64,000 nt of DNA from Sipunculus nudus. Lineage: Eukaryota; Annelida; Sipuncula; Golfingiida; Sipunculidae. The DNA is taken from contig CM049317.1 of NCBI GenBank assembly GCA_026874595.1, positions 50,248,401 to 50,312,400 of the forward strand. Reading direction: 5' to 3'. The notes beneath the pieces were generated by a model. It saw only the letters and a list, made by a program, of their open reading frames with translations. It did no database searches and had not been told where the DNA came from. This document shows, one piece after another, positions 43,123 to 55,657 of this stretch; positions within the stretch are counted from its first letter, which is position 1; each line of letters begins with the position of its first letter. The position numbers and the translations under genes are program-made.

Positions 43123-45139
43123 TCAACAAAAAGAGGAAGAACCAATCATTCATACAACTAGATGGAGGTTTAACCAAGAGTTATAGAATGGGCAATATTG
43201 TGTTATATAAAATAGCTAAAATAACCATATAATTTCAGAAAATACCATTATGAAATCTATTCTTGGTGACATCCAATGAAATCCATTCGCCTTTCCCGAT
43301 ACTTTGTTTCAGGTACATTGTATATTCAAAGCTGGACGGGAGTTATGGGCTCAGGCTTGTTAATGTATGGCTCAGTGATTCTTGATGATTTAATCAAATT
43401 CATCGTATTTAAAACTATAGTGTAGCGTTGTAGAAGAAACAGGCGCATGTATAATCAGTCTCTTTACACAACCATCGTTAAACATAGTTCCATTATTGAT
43501 CTTGAAATCAAACGGGATTTTGATGATACATTTTCCTGAATTCGCTATGCAAGTTTTACTGCATTAACAATAGGATATAATTCTGGATATAAGTCTATCT
43601 TTGATAAAAATGTATTTATATATAATATTCCCACTGGCTTGAAATAACGGTGTCATTTACAAAGTGTTTTTAACTTGTTGTGCCTTCATGTTTTGTCAGT
43701 GTTTCTGGAAAAGTATTTCATTTTTATAAATAAATGGCTGCGTTATTCACGTGTACAGTCATTGCAACAAATGTTCAAGCTATACGTACATTTAATATAC
43801 TTATTAATTCAAACATATTTGAACTAATTTGTTTCAGTAACAACAGGTAACGTTTCCCTGTGGCGAATCTTTGTGTATTAATAAAAGAAATAGCAATATT
43901 TTAAAATGTGAAATTTATGTTAAAAATTAAGGGTTTTAAGGTTATATCTGTTTAAACACTGAGTGTTACTCAAGGAGAACATCATAATCTACATGCAGCT
44001 GGACAGATTTTGTATGAATGACATATTTTACAAAGAGCATTCACAGGTAAAAAAAAGTTTTGTTTCTATTCATATTAAACGGAAGATTAAATAAGTTATG
44101 AATCTTAGGCCTGAGGTTACCTTAATCACACACAAGCTTATTAATTTGCATATTGATTTACACATGACGGGTTGTCGCAATGCCTTCTCCCTCCCCCCCC
44201 CCCCCCCCCGGCAATAAAAATTATTAGGAAAAAGAGCCAGAAATACAATTGATGATAGACCAGACCTAGAATGATATAGTTTTTACAGAATGAAAACTAT
44301 AGATTAAAAAAAAAACTTTTTCATACAACATATCCCATTGATACCCGATAAAAGTAACTTTCTTTACCCTTTCTGGTTTTCTGTTGCCCTTGGAAAAGGT
44401 TGCCGTTACCAAGTGATGGACCGAGTTGCCTTTGGTTTAACGTAGAAAAGTAGAGATTGTGTGTTTTTGTATCGCGTACTCAACGCATATCAGCACTCAA
44501 GCACACAACATAACTTAAGTCAGTGGCTAAAGAATAAGAGTTAATATTAATAGTCCGGGTGATGGTAGCGTAAATTGCTCAGGTGATACGACATTTGCAC
44601 AAAGGTATGTCTAATCATTCTTAAATTTTCAGAGATGGAGCCGATGTAAACTGTACATAGAATAGCAACGGTTACTAAGCAACATGTTTTCCATAGCAAC
44701 CAACATATAAGATAAGATGCCTGCAGACTAGTTCAATCGAACAATTTTCATGTATTTCAACATCTGCTGTGTTGCTCTTTATACTAAAACCACCCTGGAG
44801 CAAATGCAATATACACATCACAGGAGATGCTATGCAACTAATTGTCCTTAGCAACCAAGCTTATTAATGTTTGCAGTCAAATTTTACTAACATTATAATG
44901 TAATTCAATAGATATGGCCTTACTATTCATAATATCTTCAATCTGGAGCAAAAGACAACTGCAAATAGCTTTATAATGGTTGCGTAAAAAGGCTACGTAT
45001 TTACCTAATTGTAACACCATTTCTAACCTGTCAACTATTGTTACCTATTTTATAGCTGATATTAATCTTTTTGACCAGTCGCTTGCAGAATATTGGTCAA
45101 CCTGTTTCGGTCTGTGCGCTTTTAACCCCAGACTCAAAA
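43123..45139 (+). other. 3' flank of gene C, no gene recognised
   Basis: Contains the probable 3' UTR with AATAAA at 43729-43734 and a poly-C tract at 44193-44209. No exon is recognised up to the repeat and 5' region of gene D. Confidence 0.45.
43729..43734 (+). terminator. Candidate polyadenylation signal of gene C
   Basis: AATAAA, about 607 bp after the TAA of exon 8. The first clear canonical hexamer after the coding end that I found. Confidence 0.35.
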
Positions 45140-45731
45140 TATACAGGATGCGCTAACAATCTTCACAAACTGATGAATCTGTAATCGATTAATATGGTCA
45201 ATATGTAATCGAGGAATCATGGCAATAAATGTGTTACTTATTGAGGTACTGGAGCTTCTGTACATTTAAACAAATATTCTTGGTTTCAGAAACAGGCCCC
45301 ATATGTCGGAAATACAAGTCACAGTGACATTATTTCAATTGGCAAATGAGATTTGTATTGGTCTCTAAAGATATTTAGTTAGAAGATTCCATGTCCAGCG
45401 GTTACAATTTCAACCTGTTAACAGGCAGACGGATAGAAAGACACACGCACGGATGGACGAGTTGACAGACAGACTATATAAAATAAAAGAATGATCGCTT
45501 TAGCTCTGGTGACTTTCAGTCAGCTTAGTTGAAAACTAAAGCGTATTTCTACACTCATATGCAGGGAAAGTGTAACATTCGTGCAGGGAAAAGTGTAAAA
45601 TTTGTGGTCATATAGCATTTCGTATTTCACGTATATCATTATAGCGGCTGAGGCTAAGAGTAGCGATGGTAAAGACTGAAGGGGCACTGAACCAGGGTTA
45701 CAAGTAGCATGAATTAAGTATGTCAGGACTC

Positions 45732-45764
<33 letters not shown>

Positions 45765-46344
45765 GAGTAAAGTTGCCAGCACAGTTAACAATTGAGTAGT
45801 GCACATTAAGCTTATGATTCCAATGCGTGAAGTGGTCCTATGCTGTCAGGGAAGTTTTCAGTAAAGAGAGTTCATCAGGTGTGAGGGCTTTGTTCGTTTT
45901 ATATTATTGGTTATATTTCCTATTTCGTTTTTACTAAACGTTATACACAATAAAATGACTCTAACCACTGAAATAAATTAGCTGCTTAATAATATACGAA
46001 ACCTTATTATGTGTTAACCACAGGTTCGTTTGGGGTACATTGATAAACACGTGGTTACGTACAGGGACTCAAACATAAAATAAACACGTTTTACGCTTGT
46101 ATTCGCATGTTATCAAAGTTGTTTTTCTCTTTCCCCATCAGCCTGATAATTTGATTGTATCATTGGTAGTATACGTTAAAGGATATTACTAATAAAGTCA
46201 TAATTAGTTATTTCTCTAACTAATTATCAGCTTTAACCTATGGGTATGCATAGGGTTATGATTACCTACCGATATCAGGTCCATAAAAGTAACTTGGTTG
46301 CAGGATCCCATATCTCTCTGTCTATCTATCTATCTATCTAACAG
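45140..46344 (+). promoter_or_regulatory. 5' region of gene D, related to that of signal-peptide exon 2
   Basis: Homologous to about 24560-25690 of unit 1: the same 'aggccccatatgtcggaaat' repeat part with a degenerate IR3 (AAGTCACAGTGACAT), a GT/GA microsatellite near 45735-45770, and the later 'aaccacaggttcgtt' and '(tcta)n' segments. In units 1 and 2 the signal-peptide exon follows about 170 bp after the (tcta)n tract. Here it is separated by a 3.1 kb insertion. The exact promoter is not resolved. Confidence 0.5.
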
Positions 46345-47855
46345 AGTTATTTTTTACAGCATTACATGTTAAAAGCAGGCATCCGTGTGGGATCTGACCA
46401 GTGATAGGAGATAAATAAGATGTGGGTGGATGCCATCGCGAAATTTGAATTTGAAGGTCATCAAGGTCACAGGGTATAAAATTTCGTTTTTTTCCTTGTT
46501 TGGTGTAATATAGGCCATTTTTATTTAAAATGTCTTTATATCAAATCGTTTTGTTGATTGCAAATACAAATTTAGTATTGCACACAGACAAACTTGTAAT
46601 GAATAAAAAGATGTACATAATTTACTACATATACCAATATAGGACTGTGGTTTCACTAATTTGTAACCGTATGTTTTCACTGTACATAGTCTGATCGTCC
46701 TGTCCGTGGGTTTATGTGTTTGTCTCTCATTCATCTCTGAAATGTCTGAATGCACATACTTAAAACTTAATCATTTTATCATACATGGGCCACATTAGGA
46801 AGCTATTTTTTGCAATACAGCCACCAGAGGGCGCTGCAACTTTGACACGGCTACGTTTTGTTTTGTTATAGATGTCAGTTTGTTCTGTATGTTAACATGT
46901 ACTGACAATTTGATAGCAGTTTCTTTAAAAAATATTAAGTTGATTACTCTGCAGTGATATAAACTTTTTATTGATTTCTTTTTGTCACGAAGCAGTCTCA
47001 GAGCATTCTACAAATGTTTTATTTATGAGAGTGCTTACTGCTGCATAATAATTTTATACTGTCTTTTTCCAACTGGTTTAATTTATATTCAGAGCCTGAG
47101 AGAATCCAAAAAACGCTAGCTTGTATATGCTACTATGACGACTAAAGTGATAAGAATAAAATAATAATAAAATATCATGACATAATGTATATCAATAATA
47201 AGATTTGTTATTGGATATCTCTGACTGATTAATCTATTGCATGCATGAATATGAGTACCATTTAAGTCATATGGAAATATGATGACAGTAATAGTGACAG
47301 ATAACAATAATAATTACTTGGTAATTTGACTCCTATTGCCCTCTAGAGCTATATATATATATATATCTTTTTCAGATAGTAGTAAATTCAAATATATCAT
47401 CTATCATGTTTGATTATTTACTATCCACTATTTTTCACCTTCATTATTAGTCGATCGGTATGCTGTTTATGTTAGATTTTGTGTTTATTTGAGTTAATCC
47501 TCTTTAAGCTGTTAATATCTTGAGATACAAAGCTTAGTGGCCTTTTGTGTAGGTTTAATGACAGATCTGGAGGTGTTATACAGATTCTTAACTCGGACAT
47601 ATATCTTAAGTAGTCTACCATTTTATGTAATTTTAATTATCTGTTAACACATACAAGTATCTTTTAACACATACAGTTTTATCAGTATGATTATAAAGGC
47701 CAAAACACACATCAAGCATCAATTCTGGTTAAATCGCTTCACTGTATTTAACAATTAATCTTGAGCAATTAATATGCAGATATGACAGGCACATCCTCCA
47801 TGATGCCTGCTAATGATATGCGATTGTAAAAATTAAAAAGTTGCTTTACGAAAAT

Positions 47856-47876
47856 GGAGGTGGTTCCCTCTACTAC
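47856..47876 (+). repeat. Possible SINE/LINE 3' tail fragment
   Basis: 'aaaatggaggtggttccctc' resembles the 3' end of the SINE at 4360-4773 ('aaaatggaggcggttacctc'). The upstream part is not recognisably the SINE. It may be a decayed LINE or SINE end. Confidence 0.3.
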
Positions 47877-48602
47877 AAATTCCTTTTTAAAAGGTTTAAT
47901 CAGTAAATAAATGTATTATACATATTAAACAGGGATATTAGGGGGTTCCTTGTACCCCACACTAAATTTATAGGACCAGCTTTTGACGTTCCCGAAGTGT
48001 CTATAACATATGGCTATTAAGAAAAATAAAGAAAATTTGCCAAAATAAACAACGGTAGTGGTCTCTGATAACCATCTACAGATTATAGATCCTTTATACC
48101 TATAGTTAACTACACCTTCTATCAGCAAATAAATAATAGGAAAATTAACACTGTCACCTTAAAAGAGCATTTGTTTGTACTGTGTACATGTAACCATCAA
48201 AAGATAATTGAAGAGCCTGCTTTTTTTATTATTTTTCAAATTATACTGGCGTCCAATTAGAGTGTAGTGAACCCTGAAAAATTGGTTTCCTCGAGTTCAG
48301 GGTGCAGGCATGGTGGCATATATTGTGTCTCCGTTTCATCATTTTACCGTCTTATATTGTATCAAATCCCTTACGTTAAGTATGAACTGAACCATGGATT
48401 AGTTACACTATTCGTGAGGGTGCCTGAATAGCTTATTTTGGTGATTAATGCCACCACATAAATAAAACATTTATATTTTATTACTAATAATAAAATGATA
48501 GAAATCGCTTATATTGTCATTGTGGATGCTATTTTTAGAGCCTTTTTCAATGTTTCAGTATGCGTTCTAACTTTAAATGTGAAACGTCCATCCAGGGTCT
48601 TC

Positions 48603-48825
48603 TGCGGAAGCGTATCCAGAGGAGGGGTCGAGGGGGTTCGGACCCCCCCTCCCCCTCCCTCGCCATCTTTCAGCTGCCGCAACTTTTCTTTAATGGGTTC
48701 AGACCAATTATTACGGCCTGGACACCCTTTTCCGGACATGGGTCTGGGGACCTTTTTTTAGGTTCTATTATTAGTCCGTCTGACTTGGACCCCTCCTTTT
48801 CCTAAATCCTGAATCCGCTCCTTTT
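48603..48825. mobile_element. Probable MITE nested in the insertion
   Basis: 'ggaagcgtatccagaggagg' at the left and 'cctaaatcctgaatccgctc' at the right are imperfect inverted repeats. Between them is an unusually GC-rich block with 'ggttcggacccccc'. Open frames here are Pro/Ser/Gly-rich and not credible. Confidence 0.4.
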
Positions 48826-49580
48826 CTGATATCAACAACTTGCTCAAAACAACTTTATTATAAGCAAATATTTGTTATTCATTGACCTCTTATCCTGCTT
48901 AATACAAAATGTTTTATTCTGTTATCATTTAAAGTGTGTTAAAGGCACTTTAAGGGACACATTACCCCGCTTTACACATTCAGAGTAGTATAAACGTTAC
49001 TGTGTAAACAAAAACACACTTTTAGGTTATACATTTCATACTTTTAAGTGTAAGAAATTATGAACATTATTATAATTCTCTTAAGCTTAAGGTAACTGAA
49101 TATACCATAGTTTTGTGGATGGAGAAATAATATGTATTACTTTCTGGTTCAATTTTCATCGTTTTGACCTTGTAAATGACCTTGGAAATGACCTTACAGG
49201 ATTGTATTCACGTACACTTTTTTTCATCACTGTTTGGTTGGTTGATCTGGCATGGATGCCTCATACAAACAAGCAATGACCCCAAAAGTGAAAAATCGAC
49301 CTTAGTTGGCCTTTTTTTTAGTTTGACCCTGAAAATGACCTTGAAATTTAAAATTTCAAGTGGCATCCACCCACACCTTTTCTTCACTCTATGGCTGATT
49401 GATCTAGCATGGATGCCTGCTATTAACAAGCAATCCCCTTAAAAGTGAAAAAATTAACTTTGTCTGGCCCACTAACAGTAACATGAGGGCATGTCACATG
49501 TAGGTCACCAAACATCCTGGTCTGGTAACATTGCGGTATTTACTGAAATGCAGTTAATCCAAATATTTATTGTCAACACA

Positions 49581-49619
49581 TCTTCTATACCATGTGGCAT
49601 CGGCTGAAGATATAAGCAG
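49581..49619 (+). pseudogene. Gene D signal-peptide exon remnant
   Basis: 'ctataccatgtggcatcggc' followed by 'tgaagatata' and a donor 'gtaagtg' matches the 3' part of signal-peptide exon 2. The part with the start codon and hydrophobic core (about 30 bp) is deleted, so no signal peptide can be made from it. Confidence 0.7.
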
Positions 49620-50435
49620 TAAGTGTAATCTACCCTTTTTTCTTTACATTTGATTTTATGCTTTCGGTCTGTCACTTTCGTTTAAAGATCAAGCAGTAAA
49701 AATGAATAATATGGCACAGCATAGGTTCTCTTTTATAAAGAATGTTGTTAACAGAAGTAGATAGTGTGCACTTTAGGATTCCTCAAAGGCTACAGATACA
49801 CGAAATGTTAAAAATATATAGATTTATTTTTATTGCAAAATAAATTGTTGCATATTTTTATGAAAGGTGGGGTAAAGGTCAAAATTGGTTCTGGGCGCTC
49901 TGTTCCAATTGTCCAAACGTCCAATCACGGGCGTGAACCTCTGGCTGTAGGATACAGAGCACCAATGCTTTCTCTTGCAGCAGTCACCGACCATTAACGT
50001 CTTTCACAAACAAACAAGTAAAAAATGTAACGTCACTGTGCTGACAATAGAAAACTGACCCCCTTGAGTTTCATAGAATCGGATAATAATATAATTTCCT
50101 GATATATTATGATATAAGTATTAAGTCATGTTTATATAACACTTTATCAAAAATAAAGTTTTATATTTTAGTTTCACATGCGTCGGGCGGCTTCAAAGTC
50201 CCAGCTGACTTTTTAACATTTGTGGTATGAGCATCCTTGACTCCCATTGAAATCCTTGCTGACTCTATCCAACATATGGTATCATATTCCTTATGAAAAA
50301 AAATCTCTTTCAGTAACCAACCACTGTTTAATGGAAAATAAGCCTGACACATAGAACACAGAGTTTAACGATAATGCTAATAACATTCTATTATGCTAAT
50401 AACATTCATACTTTTCTTTTGCTTCCACATTACAG
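49620..50435. other. Gene D first intron, with a possible minus-strand CTLD scrap
   Basis: No plus-strand exon is seen. At 50178-50206 on the minus strand one frame reads SWDFEAARRM and then a stop, resembling the CTLD 'W..A...C' signature. No flanking CTLD sequence supports it, so it may be chance or the missing part of a gene A-like exon. Confidence 0.25.
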
Positions 50436-50672
50436 AGTTCAGGAACCGAATAGCCTCGGAAACATATTGTTATATTTTCGGAAATAATGATGCTGAAGAG
50501 GCCCGAAATGGTTGTAACAACATCGGAAGTGACGTTGGTCTTCCTCAGGACCAATCAATAGAGGAACATCAGCGTCTGCTAAGCATTATGGCTCATCTTA
50601 AACTAGAGACTATATGGCTGTCACTGAGAAAAATGAAACTCGGCAACTGGACTTGAATAAATAATTGATCAG
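50436..50672 (+). pseudogene. Gene D exon: N-terminal half of CTLD 1, two stops
   Basis: 237 bp with intact splice sites ('cattacag', 'G|GTTATG'). Encodes FRNRIASETYCYIFG, then SDVGLPQDQSIEEHQRLLSI and WLSLRKMKLGNWT. The end is broken by TGA at 50654-50656 (Trp TGG in the tandem units) and TGA at 50666-50668. The conserved cysteines remain. Unlike its gene B copy it has no stop at the CAA position. Confidence 0.85.
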
Positions 50673-50845
50673 GTTATGCTGTGACTTTTTAATCAATATA
50701 TCTGTATAATACACATATCTGTTCATTTGTCCATGTCCTGTTATGACATAATATATATTAAGTTATATAAAAGACACCCCAGTATTCAGTGTGTACAGTT
50801 TTTAAATATGCTTTGTTTAATGTATCAGGTTATATTTTATCTCAG

Positions 50846-50971
50846 GACATAATCCCAGAGGGGGGAAACAGGATGGCCAATGTGGCGCATACATTTTGGA
50901 TGGCAACATCGATGCTGTCAAGACTCAATGCTTTTCAAAAGATGCCTTAAAATACCCCTGTGAGCACAACA
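50846..50971 (+). pseudogene. Gene D exon: C-terminal half of CTLD 1
   Basis: 126 bp (42 codons, phase 1 to 1), acceptor 'tctcag', donor 'A|GTAAGG'. Encodes KQDGQCGAYILDG, then TQCFSKDALKYPCEHN. It is intact in itself and the same length as gene B 7679-7804. Confidence 0.75.
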
Positions 50972-52769
50972 GTAAGGCCATGATTATATAATATTTTTTG
51001 CAGTATAACCTTACTTCAGCTGACCCTTACTGAGTTCAAACATATTCAGATGTCGTTATCAGAATGTACGCGTATTATAAAAGTAATAATAATAATAAAT
51101 CTCTTCTACTTTGACGAGGTTTCTAACCACCAGGCGGTTGTAATTAACATATGAACCTCTGCCTCCATGTGCCACCACAGGTCAAATAAGCGTCCAGTAA
51201 GTCATCTGCAAACTATTGTGACATGACACCAAAATTTACTTAGACAAGTAAATTCAATAAGTCATATCCAGACTGATTTGAATATCTTTCTAAAAGATAT
51301 TAACATGGGACCCAATTGCGTTGCTATATAATTATTATTTTTCGTATGATACATTATCCATATGGATAATATGAAAAGCTTTACTGGTGATGAAATATTT
51401 CATTTTTCTAGTTAAAACATTATATGTATGAATATATTTATATTAGATCAAAGCTGGAGAAAAAAGAATGTAAACAACTCATAGAATAGAATAGACAATA
51501 AAGTTGGCATGCAATACCTAGTTCTGAGATCAGATTGAATATCACATAATCATGTGCAGGTCTAACCTCTAGAAATAGTCCATGTATAAAAATGTCTTGC
51601 CTTTGAGAATAATTATCAATTGGAAATATCCTGCTTCACAAACATACTGTGGAAGCTTTTACAAATAACGTATACCGGAATGCGTTAATAATCTTTAAAC
51701 AATGGCTAGAGGGTTGGAGGTGTAGGCAAGACAAACTTATATGAAAAATATGTCTTTATATGAATGAAGAAACCTTCGGTCATTTAAAGACAAATAGTAC
51801 GGAAGTGTAAATTGCATTGTTTTTATGTCGTAGAGTTATCATTTAGCTAGTAATTAATATGACAACATTTGGTAAAATACTTACAGCAAAACTAGTAAGG
51901 CCTAATATCTAAGAACTGTAACTGATGGCAGAAATTATATTTGCATGAGATTTATGAGGTATTTTGTTAAGTGTGCTCTCTTGTGCTTTCTCTTTAAAAA
52001 TGAGTTCAAGTATTTGAAAAAAATAAGAATTTCATGTTTAAATTCATTAAAAAACAATTTCCGGCCAGGGATAAAGTGTTAGTTAACTTTCCTCAGAATT
52101 TTATTTTATCATGAGAAAGAAAATCAAAGTCGTCACTAAAGTTTGGAACAAAAGTGACATCCATCAATCAGGTAATAAGCATATATTCACATATAAGCAT
52201 ATACATTTAAAACACCCGCCTGCATGAAATAGTTGCCGAGGATTCATCAAGTCATAGTGAATGCTGTGAAACCAATTTTCAGCCAATTGGAGATAAGAGC
52301 CTGGAAGGGTGAATGGTTTGCTGTCAAGAAATGCCTCGTGTTCGTCTGATGTAGAACTGCAATTAAGTGTTACCTTTGCCTGGCCAAAAATGCTGCCTAA
52401 ACATCTTTTTAACCCTTTTCTGGTGTTTATGCATCTGCCTTAAACTAACAAATATATTCCAGGACCTTTAAAGATATAACACCGGGAAATGTTTACCAAT
52501 TCAATTTGACTATTTATTCTAGAGGTTCTGATGAATGCCTTCTAAAAAATCGATGGATTTAAACGGGACCAACTCACCCGAAATGGTGACTGGTTAACAA
52601 GCAAATAGTTGTAGTTACAAGCAAGATGGCAGTTGTGCTTGTTGTGTACTGGTAAACACACAATGTACTTGCTTTTTACTGGGGAATAGTTTTGATAACG
52701 GGTTCATCATCACCACAGTATGCCAGAAGAACAAATACCCAAATACTTAACATATACCTAATATTTCAG

Positions 52770-53015
52770 GTACAATCTGTCCTTCAGTCGTTGAACGGTA
52801 TAACTGCATTATCGTTGACGACCAGGCGGTGTCAGTGCATGGTGGAGTGTACGACTGGTTCACAGCTAGAACCATGTGTAGCAACATTAGGGCTGACATG
52901 GTTCACACAGACAAAACAGGATTCAAGAAGGATTTTAAGAAAATTATAGAGTCCCAGGAAGCCATATTTGTCGGACTGTGCCGTGAAGACTGGTTGTTTA
53001 TAAGCCCTCGGGGAA
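52770..53015 (+). pseudogene. Gene D exon: N-terminal half of CTLD 2
   Basis: 246 bp, phase 1 to 1, acceptor 'tttcag', donor 'A|GTAAGT'. Encodes CPSVVERYNCIIVDDQAVSV, then YDWFTARTMC and FVGLCREDWLF. It is open, with all CTLD landmarks, and close to the gene B copy. Confidence 0.75.
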
Positions 53016-54078
53016 GTAAGTAAATAATCTGCACCCGTACCCCACCCCTCCTTACGAAGTCACAGTCCTTAACACATTCTCCTACTATTCACAGGATAAT
53101 TATCGTCAAAGAAAAAGATTTGATCGTCTTTGGTCATACAAGCATAGTATATAATCGTATCACTTAAATAACACTTAATTTTTACCATGTAAAAAAGTGA
53201 ATTCCACTTTTTAAGGTGAGAAGGGGTTAAAATCAGATACTCTACCGAAAGACCACGAATATGGCCGAAATCATTGTGTAAAAAACCTAACATCTGTAAC
53301 CCACAACGAATTTCTTGTCTCTCAATTCATGGCTGTTTATGCATGTAGTTTCGATAGTCCGAATTCAGTGGTCGCTTTCTCTAACGTTTGTCCAATACTC
53401 TCGTTTTTCTGACGATAAATTAAGAAAAAATATTTTTATAAAACATTAAAACAGCTATTATGTAAAAGTCAGGGATAGTTAAAAAATAGATTATTATAAC
53501 ATTTTCATATGTAGGGGCAGCCATTGCTTAAAGCAACATCATATATCCATGGTTCGAAATGTGTCATTCTTATAAACACCCATGTGTATCATCAGAAATG
53601 ACAAATATACCAATAACGGAAACTAAAGTCCTTTTCGGACGCACAATATATATGTTATGCAATGTTCTTGCGAATTAATTAAATGGAAAATCGCACCACT
53701 GTACGTAAAGCTGCCAGATAACATGCCGCGAGTAGGCAAGGTCACGAGGCTATGGAGCTTACAATTGTGTGTAGCCATAGTATTCATGAGGACACGAGGG
53801 ATATTGCTATTAAAGGATATGCAACGTTTACCGTATATAATTACTTCTCTGATTAAGCTTATTCTCTAGTGGATCCTTTTCAGCAGGTTAATCAATGTAG
53901 ACAGTCATGAGGAAAAATAAAGATACAAAATACAACTTCATTTAATCGAATTTTATCGATTTATTTTGAGGTAGATTAATATTTGCATTTGTCTTGATGT
54001 ACAATCATTCAAACTGCATTAATAATACGGTGTTAATAATATAATGATCAGATTCTGGTAACTCTTTCCCATTACCAG

Positions 54079-54212
54079 GTACAACAGCCATGAAGACTGT
54101 GTTCTGGAAAAAGCAAGTTGAAAATAACCATATCTGTGCTGTCGTGAATAGTAGTAATGAAATGTGGACCCCTTCAAGCTGTGACGCCCGTCATCCGTAC
54201 ATATGTCAAAAT
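54079..54212 (+). pseudogene. Gene D exon: C-terminal half of CTLD 2, one base short
   Basis: 134 bp against 135 in gene C. The missing base is at the exon end ('tcaaaat|gtaagt' against 'ccaaattt|gtaagt'), so the exit phase becomes 0 and downstream exons would be read out of frame. Otherwise it encodes TVFWKKQVENNHICAVVN and EMWTPSSCDARHPYICQN, a good CTLD end. Confidence 0.75.
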
Positions 54213-55059
54213 GTAAGTCTTGTCTACAAGACTACAATACACACTAGGAAATCATCATCCCAGTAAACGTTTACTTTATTCACCCTTTTGGAAATATATT
54301 CATCACTTTATTCAGAGAAAGCTGCACTATTCATTATTTGGATTTACATGTTTACAATTTTAAATATTTGCGACCGAAAAAAAGCCACAAACAACACAAA
54401 ACCAGGCTAAGGAATATGATTGCAGCATTTGAACACAGAATTGATATACAACAAGTGTTCAATGAAAAAGAATGAATGAATTACTAACGATGGCGTTCAT
54501 TGAATAACGAGTCTATCTGAGATAGGGTTATTAAGTATAGTCTGAACGAAATTGGGAACATGGGGCTGAAAACGAAATTTGCAAAAAAGGCAAAAACTGC
54601 ACATCAGAGTAAATCTTGACCTATGTTTGTCCAGTAGTAAAACTGAATTTGTGCAGTTATAAAGATCTTCAAAGTTTTGTTCTGGTTACAGACAGAAACC
54701 CCAAGAGGAAATTACAAAAAAAAATATCGTTCACTTATTGGTCATTTTTATTATGTAAATATTATCAATTAAAACAGGGCATAATCTATAGCTTTTTTCG
54801 GTTTTCATGGTTTGAAATTAGACTTTATTCAATGAAAACATGATATCCTGCTATTTTTAGGATTTGGGCGTGGTCTAGCGTTTCTCTGCTCTAAACATTG
54901 TTGATACACATCCCCTTTGCAACCAATGTTGTCGTGTATCTCTTGATGCCCCTTATACAACCCCGACAGTTTTTTTCTCACAGTTACCCGAAACCGCCAA
55001 TGCGAGCTCACATTTTGCGTACAAATAGAAACCCGGATGTAAGTACACCATATAATTTG

Positions 55060-55169
55060 GCTTTGCTTCACCTATGGCACTTACAAATTAACTCGAACGA
55101 GAATACTGTACATAGCTTTGCTTCACCTATGGCACCTACAAATTAACTCGAACGAGAATACTGTACATG
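55060..55169 (+). repeat. Tandem duplication, 2 x 55 bp
   Basis: 'gctttgcttcacctatggca' recurs after exactly 55 bp (55060 and 55115) and the copies are nearly identical. Each holds 'ctcgaacgag', a 4 bp stem with a 2-base loop. Confidence 0.9.
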
Positions 55170-55612
55170 GATAAGCGGGCTCTCCGGCTCTGAAAGATAT
55201 AATCAGCTAACGCTTTGTAAACCTATTTCTGACCATGCAGAATGTTGCAAACTTCCAAAACAAAGCGCATCATGCAGCAGTTTGTTTTCTAGGAGGCGAT
55301 TTACGACATCTGGAAAGTCATATGCGCGACCATGGTGTAAAGCATGACATAAGGAATGTTAGAATCCCAAAGAGACATCTAATGATGGTAACAGCATCCA
55401 TAAATGCAGATTTATTTTCAGAGATGATTGAATGCAAAGATGGAATATGTACCTAATATCTGACCTACGATGAGTTTAAAACGCTAATTTATTTATTATC
55501 TACTGACTGTAATTAGTATAAACTGAACTTTTTTCCTTTCCTTCTGTATAATTTCATTCATTTCAAATTTCCATTCATTTCATATTATACTGTACTCCAT
55601 TGAACGAATAAA

Positions 55613-55613
<1 letters not shown>

Positions 55614-55654
<41 letters not shown>
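55614..55654. repeat. (TA)n microsatellite
   Basis: About 20 perfect AT repeats in a gene D intron. Confidence 0.95.

Positions 55655-55657
<3 letters not shown>

Larger units (their letters stand above)
46345..49478. mobile_element. 3.1 kb insertion with long inverted terminal regions
   Basis: 'ctaacag' occurs once in units 1 and 2 between '(tcta)n' and 'taacatgaggg'. Here it is duplicated (46338-46344 and 49472-49478) with ~3.1 kb between. The ends are inverted copies: 46370-46480 ('gcaggcatcc', then 'tgtgggtggatgcca', then 'aaggtcat') matches the complement of 49330-49430. The right end holds two direct units of about 157 bp (49165-49318 and 49319-49471). The interior has no transposase-like frame, so it is a non-autonomous TIR element, possibly with nested repeats (48600-48825, and a SINE-tail-like piece near 47856). 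Confidence 0.65.

Noticed and set aside
48495-48805. Pro-rich frames on both strands
   Set aside because: Fall in the GC-rich core of a probable MITE.
55235-55456. 73-codon plus-strand frame as a gene D exon
   Set aside because: Not similar to any CTLD-gene exon and lacks clear splice sites in phase; left as probable chance.
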